NCBI RefSeq assembly: GCF_013149295.1
Contig: NZ_JABGCB010000007.1
Coordinates: 221,914-285,913, forward strand
DNA from: Novosphingobium sp. SG751A
Lineage (GTDB): Bacteria > Pseudomonadota > Alphaproteobacteria > Sphingomonadales > Sphingomonadaceae
DNA length: 64,000 bases
Reading direction: 5' to 3'
Position numbers and translations under genes: made by a program. Positions within the stretch are counted from its first letter, which is position 1; the number at the start of each line of letters is the position of its first letter. The notes beneath the pieces were generated by a model. The model did no database searches, was not told where the DNA came from, and worked only from the letters and a program-made list of their open reading frames with translations. Shown piece by piece: positions 35,577 to 44,781 of this stretch.

Positions 35577-35581
35577 CGGCC

Positions 35582-36730
35582 ATGGGATATGTGCTGGCAT
35601 ATGGCGCGTTGGCGCTGGCGGGGGTTGGCCTGCTCTATCAACTCTTTGCCCTTGGCGCGCTGGGGCGATTCTTTGCCGCGCCGCCTGCCGCCCATGCGCC
35701 CGCGCAGGCCGTTACAATTCTGAAACCGCTGCATGGCGCAGAACCGCGTCTGGCCGAAAATCTGGATGGATTTACAGTCCAGGATTATCCCGCCCCGGTG
35801 CAGATCGTGCTGGGCACCAATACGCCCGAGGATGGCGCCGCGCCGGTGGCCCGCGCCTTGATCGCGGCGCATGACAATATCGCCTATTACCCCGGCCCGC
35901 GCGCGCCGGAGTCGAAAAGGGCGGCGGCCAATGGCAAGGTCGGCTCGCTGATCGCGATGATGCCTTTGGCCGCGCATGATGTGCTGGTTCTGTCGGACAG
36001 CGATATGGTGGTCGCGCCTGATTACCTGATGCGGATCAACGATGCCTTGGCCCAGCCGGGGGTGGGGGCGGTCTCGTGCCTCTATGTCGGGCGGGGCGAT
36101 GCCGGATTGTGGAGCAGGGTGGGCGCGATGATGATCGCAGGCCAGACCCTGCCCAATATGGTGGTGGGTCTGGTTACCGGCATGGCCCAGCCCTGCATGG
36201 GGTCAACTATCGCCCTGCGGCGCGAGACGCTGGACGCCATGGGCGGATTTGAGGCGCTGGCCGATGTGCTGGCCGACGATCACGCGATTGGCGCGGGCGT
36301 TCGCGCGCAGGGGCTGCGGGTGGATATTCCGCCGATGATTCTCGTCCATGCAGGGGCAGAATCATCCCTTCGCGCGCTCTGGCGCCAGCATTTGCGCTGG
36401 GCCGTGACGGTGCGTGATCTGGCAGGCGCAGGGCATTACGGCTCGATTGTCACGCATGGATTGCCGCTGGGGGTTCTGGCGGCGGTATTGGCGCCCGGTA
36501 TCGGCGGGGCTTTGCTGCTGGCAATTATCCTTGTACGCCTTGCGCTTGCAGCAAAGGTTCATAAATATGCGCCTATCACCCTGCCCCTATGGCTGATACC
36601 CCTCGCCGATCTCATCGGCTTTTGCGTTTTTTGCGCCAGCTTGTTCGCAACTGCGATTGATTGGCGCGGCGCAAGCCTTACAATGACCTCCAAGGGCCGG
36701 ATCGCCGCCCGCACCAAGAGAGACCGATGA
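35582..36730 (+). CDS. hpnI: Hopanoid glycosyltransferase HpnI
   Basis: A 382-residue GT21-like membrane enzyme from ATG 35582. It has an N-terminal span, VTILKPLHGAEP, LVLSDSDMVVAPDYL, a DDHAIG motif and the QHLRW acceptor motif, then C-terminal spans. HpnI adds N-acetylglucosamine to bacteriohopanetetrol. Coupled to hpnJ by ATGA. Confidence 0.93.
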   Translation: MGYVLAYGALALAGVGLLYQLFALGALGRFFAAPPAAHAPAQAVTILKPLHGAEPRLAENLDGFTVQDYPAPVQIVLGTNTPEDGAAPVARALIAAHDNIAYYPGPRAPESKRAAANGKVGSLIAMMPLAAHDVLVLSDSDMVVAPDYLMRINDALAQPGVGAVSCLYVGRGDAGLWSRVGAMMIAGQTLPNMVVGLVTGMAQPCMGSTIALRRETLDAMGGFEALADVLADDHAIGAGVRAQGLRVDIPPMILVHAGAESSLRALWRQHLRWAVTVRDLAGAGHYGSIVTHGLPLGVLAAVLAPGIGGALLLAIILVRLALAAKVHKYAPITLPLWLIPLADLIGFCVFCASLFATAIDWRGASLTMTSKGRIAARTKRDR

Positions 36731-38172
36731 AGCGCACCATTTTTCTCCAAGCCCCCTCCTTCCACGGTTTCGACGGGGGCGCCGGCGCCCGCTATCAGGC
36801 CAAGCGTGAGATCAAGAGCTTCTGGTATCCGACCTGGCTGGCCCAGCCCGCCGCGATGGTGCCGGGCTCCAAGCTGATCGACGCGCCCGCCCACGATCAA
36901 AGCTGGGAAGACATCGCCCACGAGTTCGACACCGCCGAACTGGTCATCCTCCACACCTCGACGCCCAGCTTTATGCAGGACATCAAGACGGCCGAACTGA
37001 TCAAGGCGCGCAACCCCAATTGCCTCGTCGGTTTTGTCGGCGCCAAGGTGATGATCGAAACGGAGCAGAGCCTTGAGGCCAGCACCGCGATCGATTTCGT
37101 CGCGCGTGAGGAATATGATTACACCTGCGTCGAACTGGCCGAAGGGCGCCCCTTTGCCGAGATCGACGGCATCAGCTATCGCGGGCCGGACGGCACGATC
37201 ATCAACAACAAGAACCGCGCCATCATCGAGGATATGGACGCGCTGCCCATGGTTTCGCCCATGTACAAGCGCGACCTGAAGATCGACAATTACTTCATCG
37301 GCTATCTCAAGGCGCCCTATGTGTCCTTCTACACCGGGCGCGGGTGCAAGAGCCGCTGCACCTTCTGCCTGTGGCCCCAGACCATTTCGGGCCACCGCTA
37401 TCGCTCGCGCTCGGTCGCCAAGGTGATCGAGGAGATCCAGTACATCCTCAAGGAAATCCCCGAAACCAAGGAGATCTTCTTTGACGACGACACGCTGACC
37501 GATGACATCGACCGCGTGGAAAAGCTGGCCATTGCGATGGGCGAACTGGGCTTTGGCAAGCCTGGCTTCCCGCTGACGTGGAGCTGCAACGCCAAGGCCA
37601 ATGTGCCGCGCAAGACGCTGGAAATCATGAAGGCCAATGGCTGCCGCCTGCTGCTCGTCGGCTATGAAAGCGGCAATCAGCAGATCCTGCACAACATCAA
37701 GAAGGGCCTGCGCGTCGAAGTGGCGCGCGAGTTCACCAAGAATTGCCACGAGCTTGGCATCGCCATCCACGGCACCTTCATCCTCGGCCTGCCCGGCGAA
37801 ACGCTGGAAACGATCGAGGAAACCATCCGCTATGCGCAGGAAATCAACCCGCACACGATTCAGGTGTCGCTGGCCGCGCCCTATCCCGGCACGTTCCTGT
37901 ATAATCAGGCGGTGGAAAACGGCTGGTTCGCGGGCGGCAAGCCGATGACCGACGATGGCGGCCACCAGATCGCCCAGCTCTCCTATCCCCACCTGCCCGC
38001 CAGCGTGATCCACGCCAAGGTCGAGGAATTCTACAAGCGCTTCTATTTCCGCCCGCGCAAGATCGGCGCCATCGTCAATGAAATGGTGCGCGATTGGGAC
38101 ATGATGAAGCGGCGGTTGCGCGAAGGCGTGGAATTCTTCCAGTTCCTGCGTCAGCGCAAGGAAGCCGCGTAA
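36727..38172 (+). CDS. hpnJ: Hopanoid radical SAM protein HpnJ
   Basis: A 481-residue B12-binding-type radical SAM protein. The N-terminal half has the cobalamin-domain-like FHGFDGGAGARYQA; the cluster motif CKSRCTFC is at residues 207-214, followed by RYRSRSVAKV and FFDDDTLTDD. HpnJ converts the glucosamine of the hopanoid head group into a cyclitol ether. With hpnI and hpnK it predicts bacteriohopanetetrol cyclitol ether as an end product. Confidence 0.95.
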   Translation: MKRTIFLQAPSFHGFDGGAGARYQAKREIKSFWYPTWLAQPAAMVPGSKLIDAPAHDQSWEDIAHEFDTAELVILHTSTPSFMQDIKTAELIKARNPNCLVGFVGAKVMIETEQSLEASTAIDFVAREEYDYTCVELAEGRPFAEIDGISYRGPDGTIINNKNRAIIEDMDALPMVSPMYKRDLKIDNYFIGYLKAPYVSFYTGRGCKSRCTFCLWPQTISGHRYRSRSVAKVIEEIQYILKEIPETKEIFFDDDTLTDDIDRVEKLAIAMGELGFGKPGFPLTWSCNAKANVPRKTLEIMKANGCRLLLVGYESGNQQILHNIKKGLRVEVAREFTKNCHELGIAIHGTFILGLPGETLETIEETIRYAQEINPHTIQVSLAAPYPGTFLYNQAVENGWFAGGKPMTDDGGHQIAQLSYPHLPASVIHAKVEEFYKRFYFRPRKIGAIVNEMVRDWDMMKRRLREGVEFFQFLRQRKEAA

Positions 38173-38176
38173 ACCG

Positions 38177-38995
38177 ATGACCATGCGCCGCCTTGTGGTG
38201 ACCGCCGATGATTTCGGCGCCGCGCTGGCGGTGAACGAAGCGGTCGAGCGCGCCCATACGCAAGGCATCCTGACCGCCGCCAGCCTGATGGTTTCGGGCG
38301 AGGCGGCGCAGGACGCGGCGGCGCGGGCGCGCCGATTGCCGGGGTTGGGCGTGGGGCTGCATGTGGTGCTGGCCGATGGTCGCCCGGTGCTGCCGCCAGA
38401 GCAGGTTTCGATGCTGGTCAGGCCGGATGGCTGGTTTCACGAATCCATGGTGCGCACAGCCTTTGCCATCGCCCTCTCGCCGGTGGCGAGAGGGCAGATG
38501 CAGGCCGAGGTCGCCGCGCAATTTGCCGCCTTTGCCGAAACGGGCCTCGCGCTCGATCATGTCAACGCGCACAAACATTTCCACCTCCACCCGATGATCG
38601 CCGCCGCCATTCTGGAGGAAGGGCGCCGCCACGGCCTGCCCGCGATCCGTATGCCCGCACAGGCCGGGACCGGCATGATGGAGCATTGGGCACGCTTTCT
38701 GGGGCGGCGCTGGCGCAAGGGCGGCATCGCCACCAATGATAATGTTTCGGGCCTGATCCAGACCGGGGCCTTTACCGCCGATCGCATGGCCGCCGCGCTG
38801 GCCGCCCTGCCCGAGGGCCTGACCGAGCTTTACACCCATCCCGCCACGCAGGACGCCTATCCCGGCTCCGCGCCCGGCTATCAATATCGCGCCGAACTGG
38901 CCGCGCTGACCGATCCGGGCGTGATCGCGGCGCTGCGGGCCAGCGGCGTGGAAACCGGGCCTTTTGCCCGATTTGCCGGACGACAGGTGGCCTGA
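38177..38995 (+). CDS. hpnK: Hopanoid deacetylase HpnK, YdjC family
   Basis: A 272-residue protein. The N-terminal TADDFG motif and the NAHKHFHLHP cluster supply metal ligands of YdjC-type carbohydrate deacetylases. HpnK removes the acetyl group from GlcNAc-hopanoid before HpnJ acts. Four bases after hpnJ, and its stop overlaps the mlaA start (TGATG). Confidence 0.93.
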   Translation: MTMRRLVVTADDFGAALAVNEAVERAHTQGILTAASLMVSGEAAQDAAARARRLPGLGVGLHVVLADGRPVLPPEQVSMLVRPDGWFHESMVRTAFAIALSPVARGQMQAEVAAQFAAFAETGLALDHVNAHKHFHLHPMIAAAILEEGRRHGLPAIRMPAQAGTGMMEHWARFLGRRWRKGGIATNDNVSGLIQTGAFTADRMAAALAALPEGLTELYTHPATQDAYPGSAPGYQYRAELAALTDPGVIAALRASGVETGPFARFAGRQVA

Positions 38996-39990
38996 TGGCG
39001 CTGCCCCTCGTCCTGCCGCTGGCGCTGGCCCCGCTGGCCGCCGCCGTCAGCCCGCCCGATCCGGCCCCCTCGCCGGAGGATGCCGAAGCCGCAGCCCAAG
39101 TGGCCGCCATCGCCGCGCAAACTCCGCAGGAAAACGCCCCCATCATCGTGATGGGCATGGCGCAGGCCGCCGAGCGCGACGGCAAGACCTTCGAGGAACC
39201 CGACGAAGGCCCCGACACCATCGCCAATCTGGCCAATCCCGATCCGCTCGAAGGCATGAACCGCGTGTTCTTCGCCATCACCCAGCCGATCGACCGCTTC
39301 ATCCTGCGCCCGATGGCCATCGTCTATCGCACCGTCCTGCCCGAACCGGTGCGCGACGGGGTGCATAATGCGCTGGCCAATATCTTCATGCCCTCGACGC
39401 TGGCCAATGACATGATCCAGTTGAAACCGGCGCGCGCATGGCAGACCGCCAAACGCTTCGTGCTCAATTCAACGCTGGGCTTTGGCGGGCTGGTCGACGT
39501 GGCCAAGCGCAAGCCCTTCAACACGCCCGCCCATGTCAACGGCTTCTCCAATACGCTGGGCGTGGCCGGGGCCGGGCCGGGGGTCTATCTCTACCTGCCC
39601 ATCCTTGGGCCGACCACCATCCGCGACCTGATCGGCCTTGGCGGCGACGCCTTTACCCAACCGCTGCTGCTCGACCGCGTGTCGCGCCCGCAGGTGGCCG
39701 TCGCCCCTAACCGCCGTACCCGCTCCTTCGTCACCGAGGCCGTGGCCGTCTCCACTCCCGGCGCCATCGCCCTGGTCACCAGCGGCATCGACGCGCGTGC
39801 GCGGGCAGAGCCCGAATTGAAGGCGCTCAAGGCCCAGTCGGTCGATTTCTACGCCGCCCTGCGCTCAACCTATCTGCAACACCGCGCCGGACAGATCGCC
39901 GCGCTCAAAGTCCCGCCGGGGCAGACGCCCGAAGTGCCCGAATTCGACGATCCGCTGGAAGATCCGGGGGCCAAGCCGGTTAAGCCTTAA
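38995..39990 (+). CDS. mlaA: MlaA/VacJ family outer membrane lipid-trafficking protein
   Basis: A 331-residue protein. After an N-terminal hydrophobic stretch and an acidic linker (residues 20-80) comes the MlaA domain: DPLEGMNRVFFAITQPIDRF, then NIFMPSTLANDMIQLKPARAW and YLYLPILGPTTIRDLIGL. MlaA proteins pull mislocalised phospholipid from the outer leaflet. Here it is the last gene of the hpnIJK operon, so a link to hopanoid placement is likely. Unusually there is no lipobox cysteine in the signal region, though family members are usually lipoproteins. Confidence 0.9.
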   Translation: MALPLVLPLALAPLAAAVSPPDPAPSPEDAEAAAQVAAIAAQTPQENAPIIVMGMAQAAERDGKTFEEPDEGPDTIANLANPDPLEGMNRVFFAITQPIDRFILRPMAIVYRTVLPEPVRDGVHNALANIFMPSTLANDMIQLKPARAWQTAKRFVLNSTLGFGGLVDVAKRKPFNTPAHVNGFSNTLGVAGAGPGVYLYLPILGPTTIRDLIGLGGDAFTQPLLLDRVSRPQVAVAPNRRTRSFVTEAVAVSTPGAIALVTSGIDARARAEPELKALKAQSVDFYAALRSTYLQHRAGQIAALKVPPGQTPEVPEFDDPLEDPGAKPVKP

Positions 39991-39997
39991 AAAGAAC

Positions 39998-40226
39998 GCC
40001 TCCGGCGGGCAAAGGGACTCAGTCCCTTTGCAATCCCGTTAATGGGGGGAGAGGCTTGCGAGGTCGTGTTTTAGGCAATGGTTGCAAAGCCTGCGGCGCG
40101 GCAATCAAGCGCTGAAAAGCGCCGCAGGCTTTATCATTCCAACGCCGCGCCCATCAGCCAAAGACGAAACGCCACGCCAACAGTATCGGGATTGCCAAGG
40201 GCCCCCGCCCTTTGCCCGCCGGAGGC
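39998..40226. repeat. Convergent-gene palindromic element, full copy B
   Basis: A 229-bp element of nested inverted repeats. Outer arms are GCCTCCGGCGGG at 39998 and its complement ending at 40226. Inside each is a hairpin (CAAAGGGACT with AGTCCCTTTG on the left; AAGGGC with GCCCTT on the right), then CAATCCCG and CGGGATTG, and at the centre a 14-bp stem, AAAGCCTGCGGCGC (40086-40099) with its complement (40119-40132). It fills the gap between mlaA and the convergent hpnL. Copy E is nearly identical; copy D is inverted. Confidence 0.9.
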
Positions 40227-40231
40227 AAATC

Positions 40232-41224
40232 TTACCCCTCTGACGCCTCCCGCCGCGCGCGATATTCCAGCACCGGCCACATCAGCAGCGAGAGCCCAAA
40301 GGTCAGCTCACGCAACCGCAGGATCAGGCTCAGCGCCAGCGCCTGAGGCGCGGCCACGCCCATGGCGGCGCCGGCCAGCACCGCGCCCGCTTCCTGCATG
40401 ACCAGCCCGCCCGGGACGAAGAAGAGGATCATGCGGGCGGCGGTGGCCGCGCTTTCGATGGCGAAGGCGGCGAAGAGCGAGAGGTTCATGCCGAACATGT
40501 GGGCCGCGATATAGACCTGCACCCCGGCCATGCTCCATGCAAAGAAGTGGAGGATGATGGCCAGCGGCAGGCCGGTGCGCTGACGGGCCAGTTCGCGGCG
40601 CATCAGGTGGATTTCGGCGCGCAGACGGCGGCCGGTGCGGGTCTGGATAAAGCGGCGGTGATGGGCGCTGCTGCGCCAGATCCGCCATCCGACATAGGCC
40701 AGCGGCGGCACCGCCAGCAGCCCCCACCACAGCGATGCGCCGGAGGACGAAGCGGCGGGCGCAGCCTGTTGCCCCCAATGGCCCCAATGATACAGCACAA
40801 AGGCGGCCAGCCCCATATAGGGCAGCTCGGCAATCACCTCGGCAATGATGTCGAGCGCGCGCAGGGCCACGGCCGCGCGCCCTCGCCCGCCCAGCAGAAC
40901 CACCGCCCGCGCGCCCACCACATCGCCAAGGCCGGGGGGAAACAGCAGCAGGCTGTGCGCCGCATCGCGCACCAATCGCGCGATCAGGCTGGAGCGGAAG
41001 GGGATACCGACCTTGAGCGCCTGTTGCGCGGCGGTACACAGCAGGATCGCCACGAATTGCACCGGCAGGATCGCCAGCACCGCCAGCGGATCGATGGTCG
41101 CCACGGCCTGAGCAAACATGTGCCGCAGCCCGCTGTTGGCCGCCACCATGCCCAACAGCCCCGCCAGCAAAAGCACCGAGGGCAGGATGGCGCTCCACCG
41201 GCGCGGGGTTCTGGACTGACTCAT
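40232..41224 (-). CDS. hpnL: Hopanoid-associated membrane protein HpnL
   Basis: A 330-residue polytopic protein (start at the internal Met, 41224) of the UPF0104/lysylphosphatidylglycerol synthase transmembrane family. Signatures are FPPGLGDVVGARAVVL, then FFVPGGLVMQEAGAVLAG and LRLRELTFGL. HpnL is found in hopanoid clusters, probably in lipid flipping or transport, without experimental proof. Divergent from hpnN. Confidence 0.88.
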   Translation of the reverse strand: MSQSRTPRRWSAILPSVLLLAGLLGMVAANSGLRHMFAQAVATIDPLAVLAILPVQFVAILLCTAAQQALKVGIPFRSSLIARLVRDAAHSLLLFPPGLGDVVGARAVVLLGGRGRAAVALRALDIIAEVIAELPYMGLAAFVLYHWGHWGQQAAPAASSSGASLWWGLLAVPPLAYVGWRIWRSSAHHRRFIQTRTGRRLRAEIHLMRRELARQRTGLPLAIILHFFAWSMAGVQVYIAAHMFGMNLSLFAAFAIESAATAARMILFFVPGGLVMQEAGAVLAGAAMGVAAPQALALSLILRLRELTFGLSLLMWPVLEYRARREASEG

Positions 41225-41307
41225 GGGCGGGCGCGATAGGCGGATGTGGCGCATTGGGCAAGGTTGTGCCTTGTTTGCGCCCCAGTTTTCGGTCAGAGCA
41301 ACCCGCG

Positions 41308-43932
41308 ATGATCACCGCCCGATTGACCCCCGCCATCCTGCGCGCCATCCGCGCGGCATCCCGTCGCCCTGCGATCACGCTGGTTCTGGCGCTGGCGCTG
41401 GTAGCGGGCGCGCTGGCCTATGTGGCCGGGCATTTCGCGATGACCACCGATACGGGCGAGCTGATCAGCGCCAAAACGCCATGGCGTCAGGATGGCGCGG
41501 CGATCGAGGCGGCCTTTCCGCAATTGAAGGATTCGATCCTTGTCGTGGTCGATGGGCAAACGCCCGAACTGGCCGAGGATGGCGCGATCCGGTTGAGTGA
41601 GGCGCTGGGCAAGCTGGGGCCGAAGGGGCCGGTTGTGGCGGTGCGGCGGCCCGATGGCGGGGCGTTTTTCGACCGCTCGGGCCTGCTCTTCGCCGATCTG
41701 CCCGAGGTGCAGCAGACCACGCAGCGCCTGATCGATGCCCAGCCCCTGCTGGGCGGCCTTGCGGGCGACCCCAGCCTGCATGGCATTGCCGCCACCATCG
41801 ACACCGTGGCCGATGGCGCCGCGCGCGGCACGCAGAATGCCTCGCGGCTTGCCGACCCGCTGGGCAAGCTGTCGGCCGCGATTGACGCCAAGCTGGCGGG
41901 CAAGGTGCAGTATTTCTCGTGGCAGCGGATGTTTTCCACCGACAAGGGTTCGCTCGCCCCGCCCACGCGCCGTTTGCTGATCGTGATGCCGCGCATGGAT
42001 TATGGCGATCTGGAGCCGGGCGCGGCCGCGGTTGAGGCCATCCGCGCGCAGGCCGCCGCGCTGGGACTGGACGCCGCCCATGGAATGCGCGTGGGCATCA
42101 CCGGCGAAGTGCCGCTGGCCGACGAGGAATTCGCCTCGATCCGCGAGGGCATGGGGATGATCGGCCTTGGCATGTTGGCCGCGATGCTGGCCTGCCTGTG
42201 GCTGGCGACGCGCTCGGCCAAGATCGTGGGCGCGATTCTGGTGACGATCATCGCGGGGCTGGCGATCACGCTGGCGCTGGGGCTGTTGGCGGTCGGGCGG
42301 CTCAATCTGATTTCGGTGGCGTTTATTCCGCTCTTCGTTGGCCTTGGCGTCGATTTCGGGATTCAGGTGGCGGTGCGTTTCAACCATGAGCGCCGCGCCG
42401 GGGCCGCGCCGATGGAAGCGCTGGAGCGCATGGCCGCCGCCATTGGTGAGCCTTTGTCCTTGGCGGCGGCGGCGATCTTCCTCGCCCTGGGAGCTTTTCT
42501 GCCCACCGATTATGTCGGCATTGCCGAACTGGGCGTGATCGCGGGCATGGGGATGATCGTGGCCTTTGCGCTCAACATCACGCTGCTGCCCGCGCTGTTG
42601 ATGGTCTTGCGCCCTTCTGTTCCGGCGGCGGATGTGGGCTGGGCCGGGGCCGCGCCGCTCGATGCGTTTTTGCATCGGCATCGGCGCGATGTGCTGATCG
42701 CCTTTGTCGGCGCGATGCTGCTTTCTGTGGTCACGCTGGTCTGGGTCAGATTCGACTTCAACCCGCTGCACCTGCGCGATCCGCACAGCCCGGCGATGCG
42801 CGAGCTTTCGATCCTGATGCAGGACGCGGACCGCACACCCAACACGATCACGATCCTTGCCCCCAATGTGAGCGCCGCCGACGATCTGGAGGCACGCCTG
42901 AGCCGCCGCAAGGAAGTGGCCCGCGCGGTCACCATCGACAGTTTCGTGCCCGAGGCGCAGGGGGTGAAACTGGCGCTGATTTCGGACGCCTCGCTGCTGC
43001 TGGACGCGACGATCAATCCTTTCGACTTTGCCCCCGCCAGCGATGATGCGGCCACCGTGGCGGCGCTGAACAAGGCGGCCTTATCGCTCAAGGCTCTGGC
43101 CGCGCGGCCCGGTGTGACCGCTGCTCCTGCCGCGCATCTGGCCGCCAGCTTTACCGCGCTGGCCGCCGCATCCCCGGCCCGGCGCGAGGCGGTGAGCGCC
43201 ATGCTGGTACCGCCGCTGGGCCTGACGCTGGACAAGATCCGCGCCTCGCTGACCGCCAGTGAAGTGACGCGCGAGAACCTGCCCGAAGAGATCCGCCGCG
43301 ACTGGCTGGCCAAGGACGGACGCGCGCTGGTGCAGGTGACGCCCAAGATCGACAGCACCGGCAATGGCACCGACAATGCCGCCATCGCGCGCTTTACCGC
43401 CGCCGTGCGCGCCGAGGCGCCGCGCGCCACCGGCCTGCCCGTGGCCACGCAAGAGGCCGCCAAGACCGTGGCCCATGCCTTTATCACGGCGGGCATTCTG
43501 GCGCTGGCGCTGGTGTCGGGGCTGCTGTGGCTGGTGCTGCGCTCGGTGCGCGAGGTGGCCTTTACGCTGGCGCCGGTGGTGCTCTCGGGCTTTCTCACGC
43601 TGGGCACATGCGTGGCGATCGGCCAGCCTTTGAATTTTGCCAATATCATCGCCTTTCCGCTGCTGTTCGGGGTGGGCGTGGCGTTTCACATCTATTTCGT
43701 CATGGCGTGGCGTTCGGGCGTGGGCGATCTGTTGCAGACATCGCTGGCGCGTGCGGTGTTGTGCAGCGCGCTGGCCACGGGGTCGGCCTTTGGCGCGCTG
43801 TGGTTCAGCGCCCATCCCGGTACGGCCAGCATGGGGCTGATCCTGATGCTTTCGCTGGTCTGGACGCTGATCTGCGCGCTGATCTTTGAGCCTGCGCTGC
43901 TTGGTCCCGTGCATAAGAAGGAAAAGCCATGA
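41308..43932 (+). CDS. hpnN: Hopanoid transporter HpnN, RND family
   Basis: An 874-residue RND/MMPL-type protein. After an N-terminal span (ALALVAGALAYVAG) come a large periplasmic loop, a block of spans with LFVGLGVDFGIQVAVRFNHE near residue 353, a second loop and a second block with FPLLFGVGVAFHIYFVMAW. HpnN moves hopanoids to the outer membrane. Its start at ATG 41308 is preferred to the ORF start at 41254. The stop overlaps the next start (ATGA). Confidence 0.95.
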   Translation: MITARLTPAILRAIRAASRRPAITLVLALALVAGALAYVAGHFAMTTDTGELISAKTPWRQDGAAIEAAFPQLKDSILVVVDGQTPELAEDGAIRLSEALGKLGPKGPVVAVRRPDGGAFFDRSGLLFADLPEVQQTTQRLIDAQPLLGGLAGDPSLHGIAATIDTVADGAARGTQNASRLADPLGKLSAAIDAKLAGKVQYFSWQRMFSTDKGSLAPPTRRLLIVMPRMDYGDLEPGAAAVEAIRAQAAALGLDAAHGMRVGITGEVPLADEEFASIREGMGMIGLGMLAAMLACLWLATRSAKIVGAILVTIIAGLAITLALGLLAVGRLNLISVAFIPLFVGLGVDFGIQVAVRFNHERRAGAAPMEALERMAAAIGEPLSLAAAAIFLALGAFLPTDYVGIAELGVIAGMGMIVAFALNITLLPALLMVLRPSVPAADVGWAGAAPLDAFLHRHRRDVLIAFVGAMLLSVVTLVWVRFDFNPLHLRDPHSPAMRELSILMQDADRTPNTITILAPNVSAADDLEARLSRRKEVARAVTIDSFVPEAQGVKLALISDASLLLDATINPFDFAPASDDAATVAALNKAALSLKALAARPGVTAAPAAHLAASFTALAAASPARREAVSAMLVPPLGLTLDKIRASLTASEVTRENLPEEIRRDWLAKDGRALVQVTPKIDSTGNGTDNAAIARFTAAVRAEAPRATGLPVATQEAAKTVAHAFITAGILALALVSGLLWLVLRSVREVAFTLAPVVLSGFLTLGTCVAIGQPLNFANIIAFPLLFGVGVAFHIYFVMAWRSGVGDLLQTSLARAVLCSALATGSAFGALWFSAHPGTASMGLILMLSLVWTLICALIFEPALLGPVHKKEKP

Positions 43933-44672
43933 GCCGCGAGAAGATGCTTTTGGCCTCGATCCACGATGTCGGCCCGCGCGCCGAGGCGCAGGTCGATCAA
44001 CTGGCCGATCTGCTCTGCGAATTGCTGGACGGCATGAATTTCGCCATGCTGGTCGTGCCCGATCATTGGAGCGAGGCGCCGCTGGCGGGCAATGCGGCCT
44101 ATCAGGCCAAGTTGCGGCGGTGGGCGGATATGGGCGTGGAAATGTTCGTCCACGGCTGGTTTCACAAGGATCTGGCCCAGCACAGCGGCGTGGCGGCCTT
44201 CAAGGCGAAACACATGACCGCCAGCGAGGGCGAGTTTCTAGGCCTTTCGCAGGCCGAAGCGGCGCGGCGGATGGCCGACGGGCGCAAGCTGATCGAGGAT
44301 ATTATCGGGCGCGAGACGGCGGGCTTTATCGCGCCTGCGTGGCTTTATGGGCCAGGCGCGATGGCCGCGCTGGCCGAATCGGGCTTTCCTCTGGCCGAGG
44401 ATCATATGCGCGTGTGGCGCCCCGCAACAGGCGAGACATTGGCGCGCGGCCCGGTGGTGACATGGGCCAGCAGGACGAAGGGCCGCCAGCTTTCTTCGCG
44501 CTTCTTTGCATCTCTGGCGCGGGTGGGGCTGCATGGGCTGGATGTGGCGCGCATCGCGGTGCATCCGGGCGATACCACTGTTCCTGAACTGATTTCCTCG
44601 ATCCGCGCCACCTACAGCAGCTTTGCCGCCCGCCGTCGTCCGGCGCGCTATGGCCAATTGCTGGCAAGCTGA
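43929..44672 (+). CDS. DUF2334-type polysaccharide deacetylase
   Basis: A 247-residue protein coupled to hpnN by ATGA. It has SIHDVGPRAEAQ at the N-terminus, MFVHGWFHKD (metal-binding His) and FIAPAWLYGPGAMAAL, as in DUF2334 members of the carbohydrate esterase 4 fold. It lacks a signal peptide. Coupling to hpnN suggests it acts on a hopanoid or glycolipid head group; this is inference. Confidence 0.82.
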   Translation: MSREKMLLASIHDVGPRAEAQVDQLADLLCELLDGMNFAMLVVPDHWSEAPLAGNAAYQAKLRRWADMGVEMFVHGWFHKDLAQHSGVAAFKAKHMTASEGEFLGLSQAEAARRMADGRKLIEDIIGRETAGFIAPAWLYGPGAMAALAESGFPLAEDHMRVWRPATGETLARGPVVTWASRTKGRQLSSRFFASLARVGLHGLDVARIAVHPGDTTVPELISSIRATYSSFAARRRPARYGQLLAS

Positions 44673-44781
44673 ACATTCGCCCCATGGCCCGTTCAGCCCC
44701 CGTTAGAACCCAAAACGGCATAAGCATGGCTCAAGTTGCCTACTGGCAATCACGGGCAAAGCCTGCCAAGGCGGCGCCACT

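Noticed and set aside
36559..38268. A 569-codon minus strand ORF opposite hpnJ
   Set aside because: Antisense shadow with Asp/His-rich low-complexity translation; hpnJ has radical SAM motifs.
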